Origin: UBA1424 sp041654095
GTDB lineage: Bacteria; Bacillota_I; Bacilli_A; RFN20; CAG-826
Length of the DNA stretch: 60,217 bases
NCBI GenBank assembly: GCA_041654095.1
Contig: JBAZED010000008.1
Span: 1-60,217 of the forward strand
Direction of reading: 5' to 3'
Both the position numbers and the translations under genes were made by a program. The notes beneath the pieces are model-generated. The model had not been told where the DNA came from and did no database searches. It saw nothing but the letters and a program-made list of their open reading frames with translations. Of this stretch, positions 42,010 through 51,041 are shown piece by piece. The first letter of the stretch is position 1; each line of letters starts with the position of its first letter.

Positions 42010-42864
42010 ATGAACGCCATCTTCTTATACTCTAACGCGCCCGGAAGCGGGAGAATTACTAAAAAGGTTCCATATATCGAAAAGCGGTTAACGAAGATTT
42101 TTAAAGAAGTCAAAATCTTGAGAGTTGATACGTTGCTCGATTTCAAACAGCATACCCTAGAGGCGTGCCACAATTTCGATGTTTTAGTCTTTGCGGGGGG
42201 AGACGGAACCTTCAATTACATCACCAACATTATTGCAAAGGAAGAGAAAAGGCCGACCATCGGGTATATTCCGAGCGGAACTCTAAACGATTTTGGGAAA
42301 AACTTCGGAATTAATCGAAATGTCGCTAAGTCGCTAGACATAATTGAAAAAGGGAAAATTAAGGAATTTGATATTGGTCTTATCAACAATCAAATCTATT
42401 TTGCCTTCGTCGCCGCGATCGGGACGTTTAGCGAAATCTCCTATGCGACAAAGCGGAAGAGAGTCCGGGCCTTTGGCAAGATGGCATACTATATGAATGC
42501 TGTCAAAGATGCGGTCATTCCCCGGAGTTTCGACGTGGAAATAACAATCGGCAATGAAACTTACAAACACAAAGTCCCGTTTTTTCTATTGCTCAACAGC
42601 CGATTTGTCGGCGGCTTTCCGGTCAACCTGAAAAACGCTCTCGATGATGGCAAATTCGACGTGTATCTTACGAAACCCGGCCTTTTTAATGGATTAGTGA
42701 ACTATTTGTTTCTAAAGAGGCGGACAGCCTATTATCGCGTCGATAAAATTAGCATTTCTCCCGATATTCAATCTCCGTGGTGTGTGGATGGCGAAGAGGG
42801 TCCGCGCGGCGACATCGAAGTCGTTTTGCTACATAAACACTTGCGAATCTATACCAATAAATAA
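42010..42864 (+). CDS. Diacylglycerol/lipid kinase family protein
   Basis: 284 aa of the DAGK_cat/LCB5 fold. Key motifs: the nucleotide loop FAGGDGTFNYITN (about 61-73), PTIGYIPSGTLNDFGKNFG (about 84-102), and the C-terminal FVGGFPVNLKNALDDGKFDV (about 199-218), with WCVDGEEGP near 256 as the second kinase element. It phosphorylates a lipid such as diacylglycerol, recycling it for phospholipid synthesis; the N-terminal SNAPGSGR replaces the usual NPxSG. The transcript may be leaderless (TAATAT 6 bp upstream of the ATG). Confidence 0.9.
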   Translation: MNAIFLYSNAPGSGRITKKVPYIEKRLTKIFKEVKILRVDTLLDFKQHTLEACHNFDVLVFAGGDGTFNYITNIIAKEEKRPTIGYIPSGTLNDFGKNFGINRNVAKSLDIIEKGKIKEFDIGLINNQIYFAFVAAIGTFSEISYATKRKRVRAFGKMAYYMNAVKDAVIPRSFDVEITIGNETYKHKVPFFLLLNSRFVGGFPVNLKNALDDGKFDVYLTKPGLFNGLVNYLFLKRRTAYYRVDKISISPDIQSPWCVDGEEGPRGDIEVVLLHKHLRIYTNK

Positions 42865-43018
42865 AGTTGGTTTTGTAAAAAAAGATAGTCCTTTTGCGCA
42901 TTTTTTAGAAATTGCTTTGCAGTTCACGTCTAATTTTCGAATTAATTAGTAGAATATTAAATATTCTTATATTAAACTATAATCATAGAAAAGCGTAAGC
43001 AAGGAAAGAAGGTATTTT

Positions 43019-45313
43019 ATGAAAAAAACAACTTTTGCTTTAACCATCGCCGCACTCGTTGCGCTGGTTTTGGGAATTGCTGCATTTGTCGTTGAAGCTT
43101 TTATCAACGTAGGTGTTTACACTTTCGCCGGCTTCTTTTTAGACAGCTGGGCTCAAGTGTATCTGTGGTTTAGCTTCTTGGGGAATCCAACATATGATCT
43201 CTTGAGAATCATCATGCTGTCCGCAATCGGAGTTTTCGGCCTCGTCCTTCCGATCATCTGGATTGTTTTGATGGCCAAATTCAACAAACCAAAATCCGCT
43301 CTCGTCTTGGTGAGTTGGTATGTTATTTTAGCGGTCAGCGTCTTTGATGTCGCCTTCTTGTTAGGCGCTCCGTTAGCCATCCTCGATGTCATAGATCCCG
43401 CTCAGACACTATGGAACGCCATTCTTCTCTATGCCACTCACGGACTCATTGCTCTAGCTTTACTTTTGATTCTTGTGGCCGGCATTATTAACATGGTTTA
43501 TTGCGCCAATGCTCCAACGCCACCGAAGAGAGCCTTCTCAACCGCCACCGGTGCTGATGAAAGATTGGTTTTGATTCGCGAAGAACCACAGCCCAACGCT
43601 CCCAGCGCCGACGAGATTCGCGAAGTGTTGCACGATGAGTTAGAAAACGCTCCGGCCCCAGCGGCTAAACCCGAGTTACCGCAATCGCCGATTCACACCG
43701 TTTCAGCTCAGCCCGGTATCAGCGGACCATTGCTCGTTCAATACATCAATACATACGGACCGCAGTCTCAGCCGCAACCGGCTCCTGCTCCGCAACAAAA
43801 CTTATACCCGCCTTATCCGTTTTTAGTTTCGTGCCCATGTGCTCGTGGCAATTTCGTTCCTTGCATGCAAGCTGGCTATTGCCCATGCATGAAAGAAGGC
43901 AAGTTCCCATGTTTAGAATCTCATGTGGTCTCCGAATCAAAACCGGAAGTCAAAGAAGAGCCTAAGGTCGAAGTCAAAGAAGAGCCAAAAGTCGAAGTCA
44001 AAGTTGAACCGGTGGTTGAAGTCAAAGAAGAACCAAAGGTTGAAGTTGTCGCTGCTTCGGTCGTCCCCGAAGTAGTCAAAGAAGAACCAAAAGTCGAACA
44101 AGTGAATCTTGATAAGATTAAAGAAATTATGCACGGTGAACTCGCCGCTGTAAAACCTGCCGATGTTCCAGTCGTTAAAGAAGAGCCAAAGGCCCCGGCT
44201 CCGGCCGTCGTGCACGTCGGACCTTCTTTAGAAGAAATTCGGGCGATGGTTCGCCAAGAATTAACAGTTGATGAAAAAGAAGAAAAACCAGCTCCCACGC
44301 CGATCATCGTCGCCGTTCCGGCTCCGGCTCCGGCTCCAGTCATCGTCCCCACTCCAAAACAAGAACCTGTCAAGGAGCCCTTGGACGAAAATAAACTGCG
44401 CAGTCTCATCTCGGAAGAATTGGCGAAAGCGATTGTCAAACCCGAGCCAACTCCCGCTCCTCAACCAGTTGCAGAGCCCTTAGATGAAGGCAAAATGCGC
44501 CATTTAATTTCTGAAGAATTATCAAAGGCGATCGTCAAACCCGAGCCAGCTCCCGCGCCACAACCGGTCGTCGAGCCTTTAAATGAAGACAAAATGCGCG
44601 GTTTTATCGCTAATGAACTAGCGAAGCTCGTCGTCAAACCCGAACCCGATTTTTTTCGCGAACCGACCCCCACTCCGGCGCCAAAACTAGTTGAAGAAGT
44701 TAAACCGGTCACGGCTGAAGAGATGCGGGTCATCATGATGGAGATGGTTGGAAAGCTCGTCGCTGCTCGCCCTGAGCCCAGATCTGAACCTGAACCTGCT
44801 CCAGCCCCCGTCGTTGTTTCAGCTCCTGCTCCGGTCGCCGTTCCCGCACCCAAACCGACTCCGGTAAAAGTGCAGCCCGAAGAAGAAGATGAAGAAAAGG
44901 CCGGCTATGTCCGCATTCCTTTTCAAACCAGAATGATCGGCGCCGATAAGGAAATGAAGACCAACTATAACGATTTGAAGAGCGAAATCATGAGCTATGG
45001 CGTGAAGAGTCGCGTATCGAACTCCGGTGATACTTTCCGCCTTCACACCAAAACATTCGTCAAGATTACGATTGCTGGCAAGAGCTTAAAACTCTATTAC
45101 GCCCTCGATCCAAGAGATTATGAAAAGACGACCTTACCGGTTCAAGACGCGGGACACAAAGGAATCTATCAAGAAATTCCATTGGTGTTTAAGGTCAAAT
45201 CCGAACTCAGCTTAAGAAGGGCCAAACAGCTCGTTGCCGACGTGATGGAGAAGAATGCTCTCGAACAAGGCAAAGTCGAACCCCACAACTGGGTTAAAGA
45301 GATTAAGGAATAA
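43019..45313 (+). CDS. Membrane protein with seven helix repeats in a Pro/Ala/Glu/Lys linker and a globular C-terminal domain
   Basis: 764 aa. Four membrane spans lie at about 5-28, 60-85, 95-125 and 138-160. A Cys-rich patch at 270-300 (SCPCARGNFVPCMQAGYCPC, then MKEGKFPC) suggests metal binding. Residues 196-585 are a Pro/Ala/Lys/Glu-rich linker with seven spaced copies of an amphipathic helix motif, e.g. EIREVLHDEL, KIKEIMHGEL, EIRAMVRQEL, KLRSLISEEL, KMRHLISEEL, KMRGFIANEL and EMRVIMMEMV. The C-terminal domain (about 628-764) with PFQTRMIGADKE and LKLYYALDPRDY is one I have seen in many Firmicutes hypothetical proteins without a named function. It probably acts as an envelope-associated scaffold. 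Confidence 0.72.
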   Translation: MKKTTFALTIAALVALVLGIAAFVVEAFINVGVYTFAGFFLDSWAQVYLWFSFLGNPTYDLLRIIMLSAIGVFGLVLPIIWIVLMAKFNKPKSALVLVSWYVILAVSVFDVAFLLGAPLAILDVIDPAQTLWNAILLYATHGLIALALLLILVAGIINMVYCANAPTPPKRAFSTATGADERLVLIREEPQPNAPSADEIREVLHDELENAPAPAAKPELPQSPIHTVSAQPGISGPLLVQYINTYGPQSQPQPAPAPQQNLYPPYPFLVSCPCARGNFVPCMQAGYCPCMKEGKFPCLESHVVSESKPEVKEEPKVEVKEEPKVEVKVEPVVEVKEEPKVEVVAASVVPEVVKEEPKVEQVNLDKIKEIMHGELAAVKPADVPVVKEEPKAPAPAVVHVGPSLEEIRAMVRQELTVDEKEEKPAPTPIIVAVPAPAPAPVIVPTPKQEPVKEPLDENKLRSLISEELAKAIVKPEPTPAPQPVAEPLDEGKMRHLISEELSKAIVKPEPAPAPQPVVEPLNEDKMRGFIANELAKLVVKPEPDFFREPTPTPAPKLVEEVKPVTAEEMRVIMMEMVGKLVAARPEPRSEPEPAPAPVVVSAPAPVAVPAPKPTPVKVQPEEEDEEKAGYVRIPFQTRMIGADKEMKTNYNDLKSEIMSYGVKSRVSNSGDTFRLHTKTFVKITIAGKSLKLYYALDPRDYEKTTLPVQDAGHKGIYQEIPLVFKVKSELSLRRAKQLVADVMEKNALEQGKVEPHNWVKEIKE

Positions 45314-45329
45314 GCGCTCATCATCAAAC

Positions 45330-45353
45330 AAAGGCGATGCAAATCGCCTTTTT
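45330..45353 (+). terminator. Strong terminator after the repeat membrane protein
   Basis: AAAGGCGAT and ATCGCCTTT form a perfect 9-bp stem around GCAA, followed by T residues. Confidence 0.85.
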
Positions 45354-45415
45354 CTTTTGGCGATCCGTTGTTTTGGCAAGAGGTATTTGTCATAATTTAA
45401 AACAGGAGATTTATT

Positions 45416-46000
45416 ATGGATACAATTACCAAACCGGGGTGGATCGAAGTAGTCACCGGACCGATGTTCGCCGGTAAAAGCGAAGAATTAATCCGCCGCA
45501 TCAAAAGGCTCGAATACGCAAAAAAGAAAGTGCTCGTCTTTCGACCGCGCATCGACAATCGCTATTCACTCGACGAAGTTGTGAGCCATAGCAATTCCCG
45601 GCGGAAATCAATCGTAATTGACAAGGCTTCTGACATCCTTTCTCATCTTATGGATGATTTGTATGCGGTGGTCGTTGATGAGATTCAGTTTTTAGACGTT
45701 GAGATCATCACGATCAGCGAACACCTCGCCAACATTGGCATCCGTGTCATCTTAGGCGGTCTTGACACCGATTTTCGAGGTGAACCCTTTCCGATTACCG
45801 CCGACTTAATCGCTCGCGCTGAGTACGTCACGAAGTTGACGGCTATTTGCGTACGGTGCGGTTCGCCAGCGACGAAAACGCAGCGGATCGTCAACGGCAA
45901 GCCCGCGCACTATCTCGATCCCATCGTCGTTGTCGGGGCGGCCGAAGCATATGAACCGCGCTGCCGCCACTGCCATGAAGTTCTCGGCAAAGACAAATAA
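45416..46000 (+). CDS. tdk: Thymidine kinase
   Basis: 194 aa type II thymidine kinase. Walker A GPMFAGKSEELI (16-27), the catalytic acid in VVVDEIQFLD (about 85-94), the lasso LGGLDTDFRGEPF (about 115-127), and four zinc cysteines in CVRCG (about 143) and CRHC (about 183). It phosphorylates thymidine to dTMP for salvage. AGGAG precedes the ATG. It stands as a single gene after a strong terminator. Confidence 0.96.
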   Translation: MDTITKPGWIEVVTGPMFAGKSEELIRRIKRLEYAKKKVLVFRPRIDNRYSLDEVVSHSNSRRKSIVIDKASDILSHLMDDLYAVVVDEIQFLDVEIITISEHLANIGIRVILGGLDTDFRGEPFPITADLIARAEYVTKLTAICVRCGSPATKTQRIVNGKPAHYLDPIVVVGAAEAYEPRCRHCHEVLGKDK

Positions 46001-46095
46001 ACACGCGCGCGTCTGTCCGTAATTTGTTTGCGAACACTTTATTTGTATGATAATATTGCTATCGCGCTGAGGACTAATAAAGGAGTTGGTTGTCG

Positions 46096-47133
46096 ATGCC
46101 TGACCCTCGATCGTGGCTCTATCTATTAATTATTCTTTTATTGCTCGTCGCATCAGGATTCTTCTCGGCGACCGAAACAGCTTTTGCGGCAATGAATCAA
46201 TTCCGCATGAAAGTCAAAGCTGACGAAGGAAGCAAAACCGCTCAATTAGTCGTCAAAATCCACGAAAAATACGATCGCACGCTCATCGCGACGCTGATCG
46301 GTAACAATATAGTCGCCATTCTTGCCTCTGTCATCTCGACATTGCTTTTTCTTTTGTATTTAAAAAATACGGGCGTGACCGATGAGGTTTCTTCGATTAT
46401 CGCAACCGCGGTCACGACGGTAATCTTTTATCTGTTTGGGGATACGATTCCGAAGTTGATCGCGAAAGCCATGCCGGATAAAGTAGCTATGTTTGTGAGC
46501 TACATAATCTATGGTTTGCAAATCTTGATCTTTCCGATAGTTCTAATTTTTCAAGGCGTTATTTGGGTAGTCTATAAGGTTTTTCGCTTTAAAGAACGCC
46601 CGACTCTCACCCGCGATGATTTCACGAATATCGTCGAATCTATCGAAGAAGAAGGCTTAATCGAAGAAAGCGAATCGGACATTATCAACGCCTCGTTTGA
46701 TTTTGTCGATACTTCCGTTAAGGAAGTGCTGACCCCACGCGCAATGATGTTTGCGATTGACATTCAAGGTTTAACTCACGAAAAACTCAACCAGCATCTT
46801 CTGGAGACTAATTATTCGCGCATTCCTGTCTACCGCGGAAACATCAATAACATTATCGGCATCCTCCACGTCAAAACGTACCTTCATAAATACTTGAAAA
46901 ACCGCGACATAGCGATTGAGTCAACTTTGCAGAAACCTTACTTCGTCAGCACGCAGATCATGATGGATGAGATGATCGAAGGCTTTAAGCGCCATCACGT
47001 CCACATCGCGATTGTTCGCGGATCAAAAGATACCGTTCTCGGTATGGTGACAATGGAAGATGTCCTCGAAGAACTCGTCGGCGATATCAACGAGATTAAT
47101 CCTAAACTTGCGAAGGGGAAGGTGAAGTCCTGA
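46096..47133 (+). CDS. CNNM/CBS-domain membrane protein (hemolysin family), short
   Basis: 345 aa from the ATG at 46096. A TTG six bases earlier is only 4 bp from the AAAGGAG ribosome site and is less likely. The CNNM (DUF21) domain with four spans (1-160, SGFFSATETAFAAMNQFRM) is followed by two CBS repeats (about 200-330: VLTPRAMMFAIDIQ ... TVLGMVTMEDVLEELVGDI). The usual C-terminal CorC_HlyC domain is missing. Related proteins are implicated in Mg2+/Co2+ efflux or its regulation. The stop overlaps the start of the paralogue by one base (TGATG). Confidence 0.9.
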   Translation: MPDPRSWLYLLIILLLLVASGFFSATETAFAAMNQFRMKVKADEGSKTAQLVVKIHEKYDRTLIATLIGNNIVAILASVISTLLFLLYLKNTGVTDEVSSIIATAVTTVIFYLFGDTIPKLIAKAMPDKVAMFVSYIIYGLQILIFPIVLIFQGVIWVVYKVFRFKERPTLTRDDFTNIVESIEEEGLIEESESDIINASFDFVDTSVKEVLTPRAMMFAIDIQGLTHEKLNQHLLETNYSRIPVYRGNINNIIGILHVKTYLHKYLKNRDIAIESTLQKPYFVSTQIMMDEMIEGFKRHHVHIAIVRGSKDTVLGMVTMEDVLEELVGDINEINPKLAKGKVKS

Positions 47134-48404
47134 TGCTAACGCTTGTTGACATCATCGTTTTCATCACCATTTTCGTCATGATGGCTTTTTCGGCCTTTTT
47201 TAGTGCGGCTGATATGGTCTATAGCTCGGTCGATACCTTACGCTTAAAAAAAGACGCCGAAAAAGGCAGCAAAACGGCGAAGCTAGCCTTGAGATTCGCC
47301 AATGACTACGACAAGACAATCACGACCATTTTATTTTCCAACAATCTCGTGAACATCGCCGCTTCCTCATTGGCAAGTATTTCATACTTAGGCCATCGGC
47401 TCGGACCGGCGTGGATCACGGTCATCATGTTTTTATTGATCGTCACTCTCTCAGAGATTATCCCCAAGGTCATCGGTCGTGTTTACTCGCACGGTCTCTC
47501 CAAGCTTTTCGCCTATCCGATTTTGATATTCAAATACTTGTTTTTCCCCTTCGTATATGGAACGAGCGCAATTGGTCGCTTTGTCGTATCGCCGCTCTAC
47601 AAAAAAGCTAAAGACGAAGAAGAGTCGGTCAGCGATGACGAATTGCAGGAGATGGTCGATACGATTGAAGAAGAAGGTGTCATCGACGAAGATCAAGGGG
47701 AGCTGCTCCGTTCAGCGATTACCTTCATGGATACCCAGGCCTACGAAATCATGACCCCACGCGTCGATATTTTTGCCTTTGATATCGATGATGATATCAA
47801 CGAGTTGATCAATGACGAAAACATCTTCATGTACTCGCGCGTTCCAGTTTACGAAGAAACCATCGATAATATCATTGGCATCTTGCCGACTAAGCTATTG
47901 CTTAAGGCGATGCTCGAAGGGAATAAAATCGATGTTCGGTCGCTGCTGTCACCCGTCACTTTTGTCCCGCGCTCAATCAATATCTCGGCCGTTTTACAAG
48001 ACTTTAAGACCACCCACAACCACATTGCCATCGTCAAAGACGAATACGGGGGAACGGAAGGTTTGATCACCTTGGAGGATATCGTCGAGGAACTTGTCGG
48101 CGACATCTGGGACGAGATGGACGAAATCGATGAGCAGGCGACGGAGCTTGAAGATGGTGTCTTTCTAATCGACGGAGCTATGAATATCGAAGACTTCTTC
48201 GAACTCGTCGACCTCGATCTCGATGAGGAAGCCGACTATACGACCGTCAGCGGCTGGTGCGTTTCGATACTGGAGCGCTTTGCGAAAATCGGTGATAGTT
48301 TTACGTATCGAAATCTCGACGTCAGAGTTGCCGAGGCCGATGAATTTACCGTCGAAAAAATACGCGTCAAAGTCCATCCTCGCGACAAAGAAAAAGATAA
48401 TTAG
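47133..48404 (+). CDS. CNNM/CBS/CorC-domain membrane protein (hemolysin family), full length
   Basis: 423 aa. CNNM domain with four spans (1-180; FSAFFSAADMVYSSVDTLRL), two CBS repeats (about 200-325: IMTPRVDIFAFDID ... TEGLITLEDIVEELVGDIWD), then the CorC_HlyC domain (about 335-420: VFLIDGAMNIEDFFELVDLD and DFTYRNLDVRV-like end). It is a paralogue of the preceding gene, sharing SKTAKLALRF/SKTAQLVVKI and matching CBS ends. The pair probably forms a hetero-oligomeric Mg2+ efflux system or regulator (inference). Confidence 0.92.
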   Translation: MLTLVDIIVFITIFVMMAFSAFFSAADMVYSSVDTLRLKKDAEKGSKTAKLALRFANDYDKTITTILFSNNLVNIAASSLASISYLGHRLGPAWITVIMFLLIVTLSEIIPKVIGRVYSHGLSKLFAYPILIFKYLFFPFVYGTSAIGRFVVSPLYKKAKDEEESVSDDELQEMVDTIEEEGVIDEDQGELLRSAITFMDTQAYEIMTPRVDIFAFDIDDDINELINDENIFMYSRVPVYEETIDNIIGILPTKLLLKAMLEGNKIDVRSLLSPVTFVPRSINISAVLQDFKTTHNHIAIVKDEYGGTEGLITLEDIVEELVGDIWDEMDEIDEQATELEDGVFLIDGAMNIEDFFELVDLDLDEEADYTTVSGWCVSILERFAKIGDSFTYRNLDVRVAEADEFTVEKIRVKVHPRDKEKDN

Positions 48405-48480
48405 CCATTAATAAAATGATTCAATCGGCTTGCGCTTTAATTTATTCTTATACAAAAATAGAGGCTAACTGATAAAATAC

Positions 48481-49461
48481 ATGAGGAGAAAAGCGGCGGA
48501 TGATGTCGCCGCGAATCCTAGATTAGCGAAAAAAATGAGCACCATTAAATATTTAACCTTTCTCAATGAGCACATCGACGATTTGTCCAGCAAGGTCATC
48601 GCCATCACCGGAGCGAACAGCGGCATCGGTTTTTATGCGGCTCGCTCGCTCGCTTACAAGGGAGCCCACATCGTCATGGCGTGTCGGAGCAAGCAGCGCG
48701 CCGAAGAAGCCCGCTTGGCTATTCTAGATGCGAATCCTGACGCAATTGTCGATATTTTGCTGCTCGATCAAGCATCCTTAACGAGCATCGAACAATTTAC
48801 CATTTCTCTAAAAGAGAAATATTCGCAAATTGATGCCTTTGTCTTCAACGCCGGCATTTTTCACCCGGCAAAGGACGCGGTGACTAAAGAGGGATTTCCC
48901 CTCACCGTCGGGACGAACTATTTAGGAACTTACTATTTAATGGAGCTTCTGAGACCTTACTTTGAAACGATGCCCAGCATCAATGTCGTCTGCGTCGGTT
49001 CGCTGGTCAATCGCCGCTATCAAATTCAGAATCTGGAACAGTATTTTGCGTCCAAAAAAATGACGCTTTACCGACAATACGCTCTGTCGAAGAAATTCAT
49101 GATGGCCAATCATTACTCCTTCATGGCCAAAAAGGATTCTAACGTCCATTATTCGATGATGCATCCCGGCGTCGCCTCGACGAATATCGTCAGCGGTACC
49201 TCTAATTCTTTCCCGCGCTGGTTTTCGAAAGTGGCCCGCAACTTCATGACCGCCTTTATGAACCACCCCGAAAAATCGGCTTTGGGAATTGTACTGTTGG
49301 CCGCTCGCGACAACACTCACGGACAATACGTCTTACCTCGCGGGCTCTTTGAAATCAGTGGCTATCCGACCCTTCGCAAGGTCACTAAAAAAATAGCGAA
49401 TAACGCCGATAGCGTTCACGAAAAAACCCGGCTGTTCTTTAATAAAATAGGGAAGCTGTAA
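48481..49461 (+). CDS. Short-chain dehydrogenase/reductase
   Basis: 326 aa. Rossmann motif TGANSGIGFYAARSL (about 43-57), NADP-type ACRSKQRAEEA (about 67-77), structural FNAGIF (about 122), Ser near VCVGSLVNRR and the catalytic YALSKKF (about 200, Y-x3-K). It resembles the retinol-dehydrogenase/WWOX-like SDR subgroup. The start is uncertain: the ATG at 48481 has no good ribosome site, and a second ATG at 48535 is an alternative. ABC-F follows after 2 bp. Substrate unknown. Confidence 0.88.
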   Translation: MRRKAADDVAANPRLAKKMSTIKYLTFLNEHIDDLSSKVIAITGANSGIGFYAARSLAYKGAHIVMACRSKQRAEEARLAILDANPDAIVDILLLDQASLTSIEQFTISLKEKYSQIDAFVFNAGIFHPAKDAVTKEGFPLTVGTNYLGTYYLMELLRPYFETMPSINVVCVGSLVNRRYQIQNLEQYFASKKMTLYRQYALSKKFMMANHYSFMAKKDSNVHYSMMHPGVASTNIVSGTSNSFPRWFSKVARNFMTAFMNHPEKSALGIVLLAARDNTHGQYVLPRGLFEISGYPTLRKVTKKIANNADSVHEKTRLFFNKIGKL

Positions 49462-49463
49462 CC

Positions 49464-51041
49464 ATGTTGCTCGTCGATAATGTCACTCTGCAATTCGGGG
49501 GTCGCGTTCTTTTTAAGAACGTGCATTTAACGTTTGACAAAGGAAACTGCTATGGCATCATCGGCGCCAACGGCACCGGCAAGTCGACCTTTTTGCAGAT
49601 TCTCACCGGTGAGCTCGAGCCCAATAAAGGCGAAGTTGTCGTCACCGACAAGGAGCGGATCTCATCTCTAAAACAAGATCACCACGCCTATGATGAATTT
49701 CGCGTTGTCGATGCCGTTTTAGAAGGCCATCAGAAACTCGTCGACGTCCAGCGGGAACGAGACCGCCTTTATTCAAAGCCGGATTTTTCGGAAGAAGACG
49801 GTCTAAAGGCCGCCGAATTGGAACTTGAATACGCCGAGTTGAATGGCTATGAAGCCGAAGGTGAAGCTCGAACCTTATTGAGTTCGCTCGGCATCGGTAG
49901 CGAAGAACAAGACAAAGTGGTGGGCGACCTCGATCAGCGGCAGATCGTCAAAGTCCTCTTGGCGCAAGCTCTTTTTGGCAACCCCGATATTCTAATTCTC
50001 GACGAGCCGACCAACGATTTGGATATTCAATCTACTCGCTGGTTAGAAACATTCTTGTACAACTTTGAAAACATCGTGATCATCGTCTCTCACGACCGCC
50101 ACTTTTTAAACAAGGTGTGCACGCGAATTCTCGATGTCGATTATGGCAAGATTACCTCGTATGTCGGCAATTATGATTTTTGGTATCAATCGAGCCAGCT
50201 CATCCTCGAGCAGTCAAAGCGCGAAAACCTCAAAAAAGAAACGCGAACGAAGGAGCTCGAGCAATTCATCGCCCGCTTCTCCGCTAACGCCTCAAAATCG
50301 AAACAGGCCACTTCGCGTAAAAAAGAACTGGAAAAAATAACGCTCGACGATTTAAAACCCTCGAGCCGCCGCTACCCATTTATCGAGTGGAAATTTGAAA
50401 AAGAAGTGGGTAATAATGTCCTGGATGTCAAAAACCTTACAAAAGTCGGTTTATTTCACGATTTGTCATTTACGATTAATCGCGGTGACAAAGTTGCCTT
50501 TATCGCTGATAATAGCCAAGTTTTGACGACTCTTTTCGATATTTTAGGCGGTAACATCGCCCCTGATTTAGGAGAATTTCGCTACGGCGTGACGATTAAC
50601 CCGACTTATTTCCCGAGCGATAATGCCACCTATTTTGAAGGTCACGGTGAAAATCTCGTCGACTGGATTCGCCCCTATTCAAAAGATCAGAGCGAAACTG
50701 TCTTGCGCGGTTGGCTGGGCCGCATGTTGTTTTCGGGCGAAGAAGCACTCAAACCCGTCAGCGTTTTATCGGGAGGCGAAAGAGTTCGTTTGATGTTGGC
50801 GCGGATGATGCTGATCGCCGGCAATTTGATCATCCTCGATGACCCGACCAACCACCTCGACCTCGAAGCCATCACCGCTTTAAATAAAGGTATGAGCAAC
50901 TACCGCGGCGTCATCCTCTTCACTTCTCACGACCACGAATTAATCGCTACGGTCGCTAACCGAATCATCTATATCAAAGAAAAAGTTGTCTACGATAAGT
51001 ACACAACTTACGACGAATTTATCGAGCAGTTTAACGATTGA
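49464..51041 (+). CDS. ABC-F family ATPase (YkpA/YbiT-like)
   Basis: 525 aa with two ABC domains and no membrane spans. NBD1: Walker A GANGTGKSTF (about 36-45), Walker B ILILDEPTNDLD, but in place of LSGGQ it has GDLDQRQIVKV. NBD2: Walker A is lost (IADNSQVLTTL), while the signature LSGGERVRLML and Walker B IILDDPTNHLD are kept. The one intact composite site is therefore NBD1 Walker A with the NBD2 signature. Such proteins act on ribosomes; the YkpA-type subgroup is not a classical resistance factor. A linker with KKETRTKELEQFIARFSANA joins the halves. It is convergent and overlaps gmk by 11 bp. Confidence 0.9.
   Translation: MLLVDNVTLQFGGRVLFKNVHLTFDKGNCYGIIGANGTGKSTFLQILTGELEPNKGEVVVTDKERISSLKQDHHAYDEFRVVDAVLEGHQKLVDVQRERDRLYSKPDFSEEDGLKAAELELEYAELNGYEAEGEARTLLSSLGIGSEEQDKVVGDLDQRQIVKVLLAQALFGNPDILILDEPTNDLDIQSTRWLETFLYNFENIVIIVSHDRHFLNKVCTRILDVDYGKITSYVGNYDFWYQSSQLILEQSKRENLKKETRTKELEQFIARFSANASKSKQATSRKKELEKITLDDLKPSSRRYPFIEWKFEKEVGNNVLDVKNLTKVGLFHDLSFTINRGDKVAFIADNSQVLTTLFDILGGNIAPDLGEFRYGVTINPTYFPSDNATYFEGHGENLVDWIRPYSKDQSETVLRGWLGRMLFSGEEALKPVSVLSGGERVRLMLARMMLIAGNLIILDDPTNHLDLEAITALNKGMSNYRGVILFTSHDHELIATVANRIIYIKEKVVYDKYTTYDEFIEQFND

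Noticed and set aside
43921..44853. Long minus-strand ORFs opposite the Pro-rich linker
   Set aside because: Gly/Ser/Thr- and Phe/Asp-rich repeats are the antisense image of the Pro/Glu/Lys repeats, not independent genes.
46090..46095. TTG as start of the first CNNM gene
   Set aside because: Only 4 bp from the ribosome site; the ATG 6 bp further on has better spacing. The choice is not certain.
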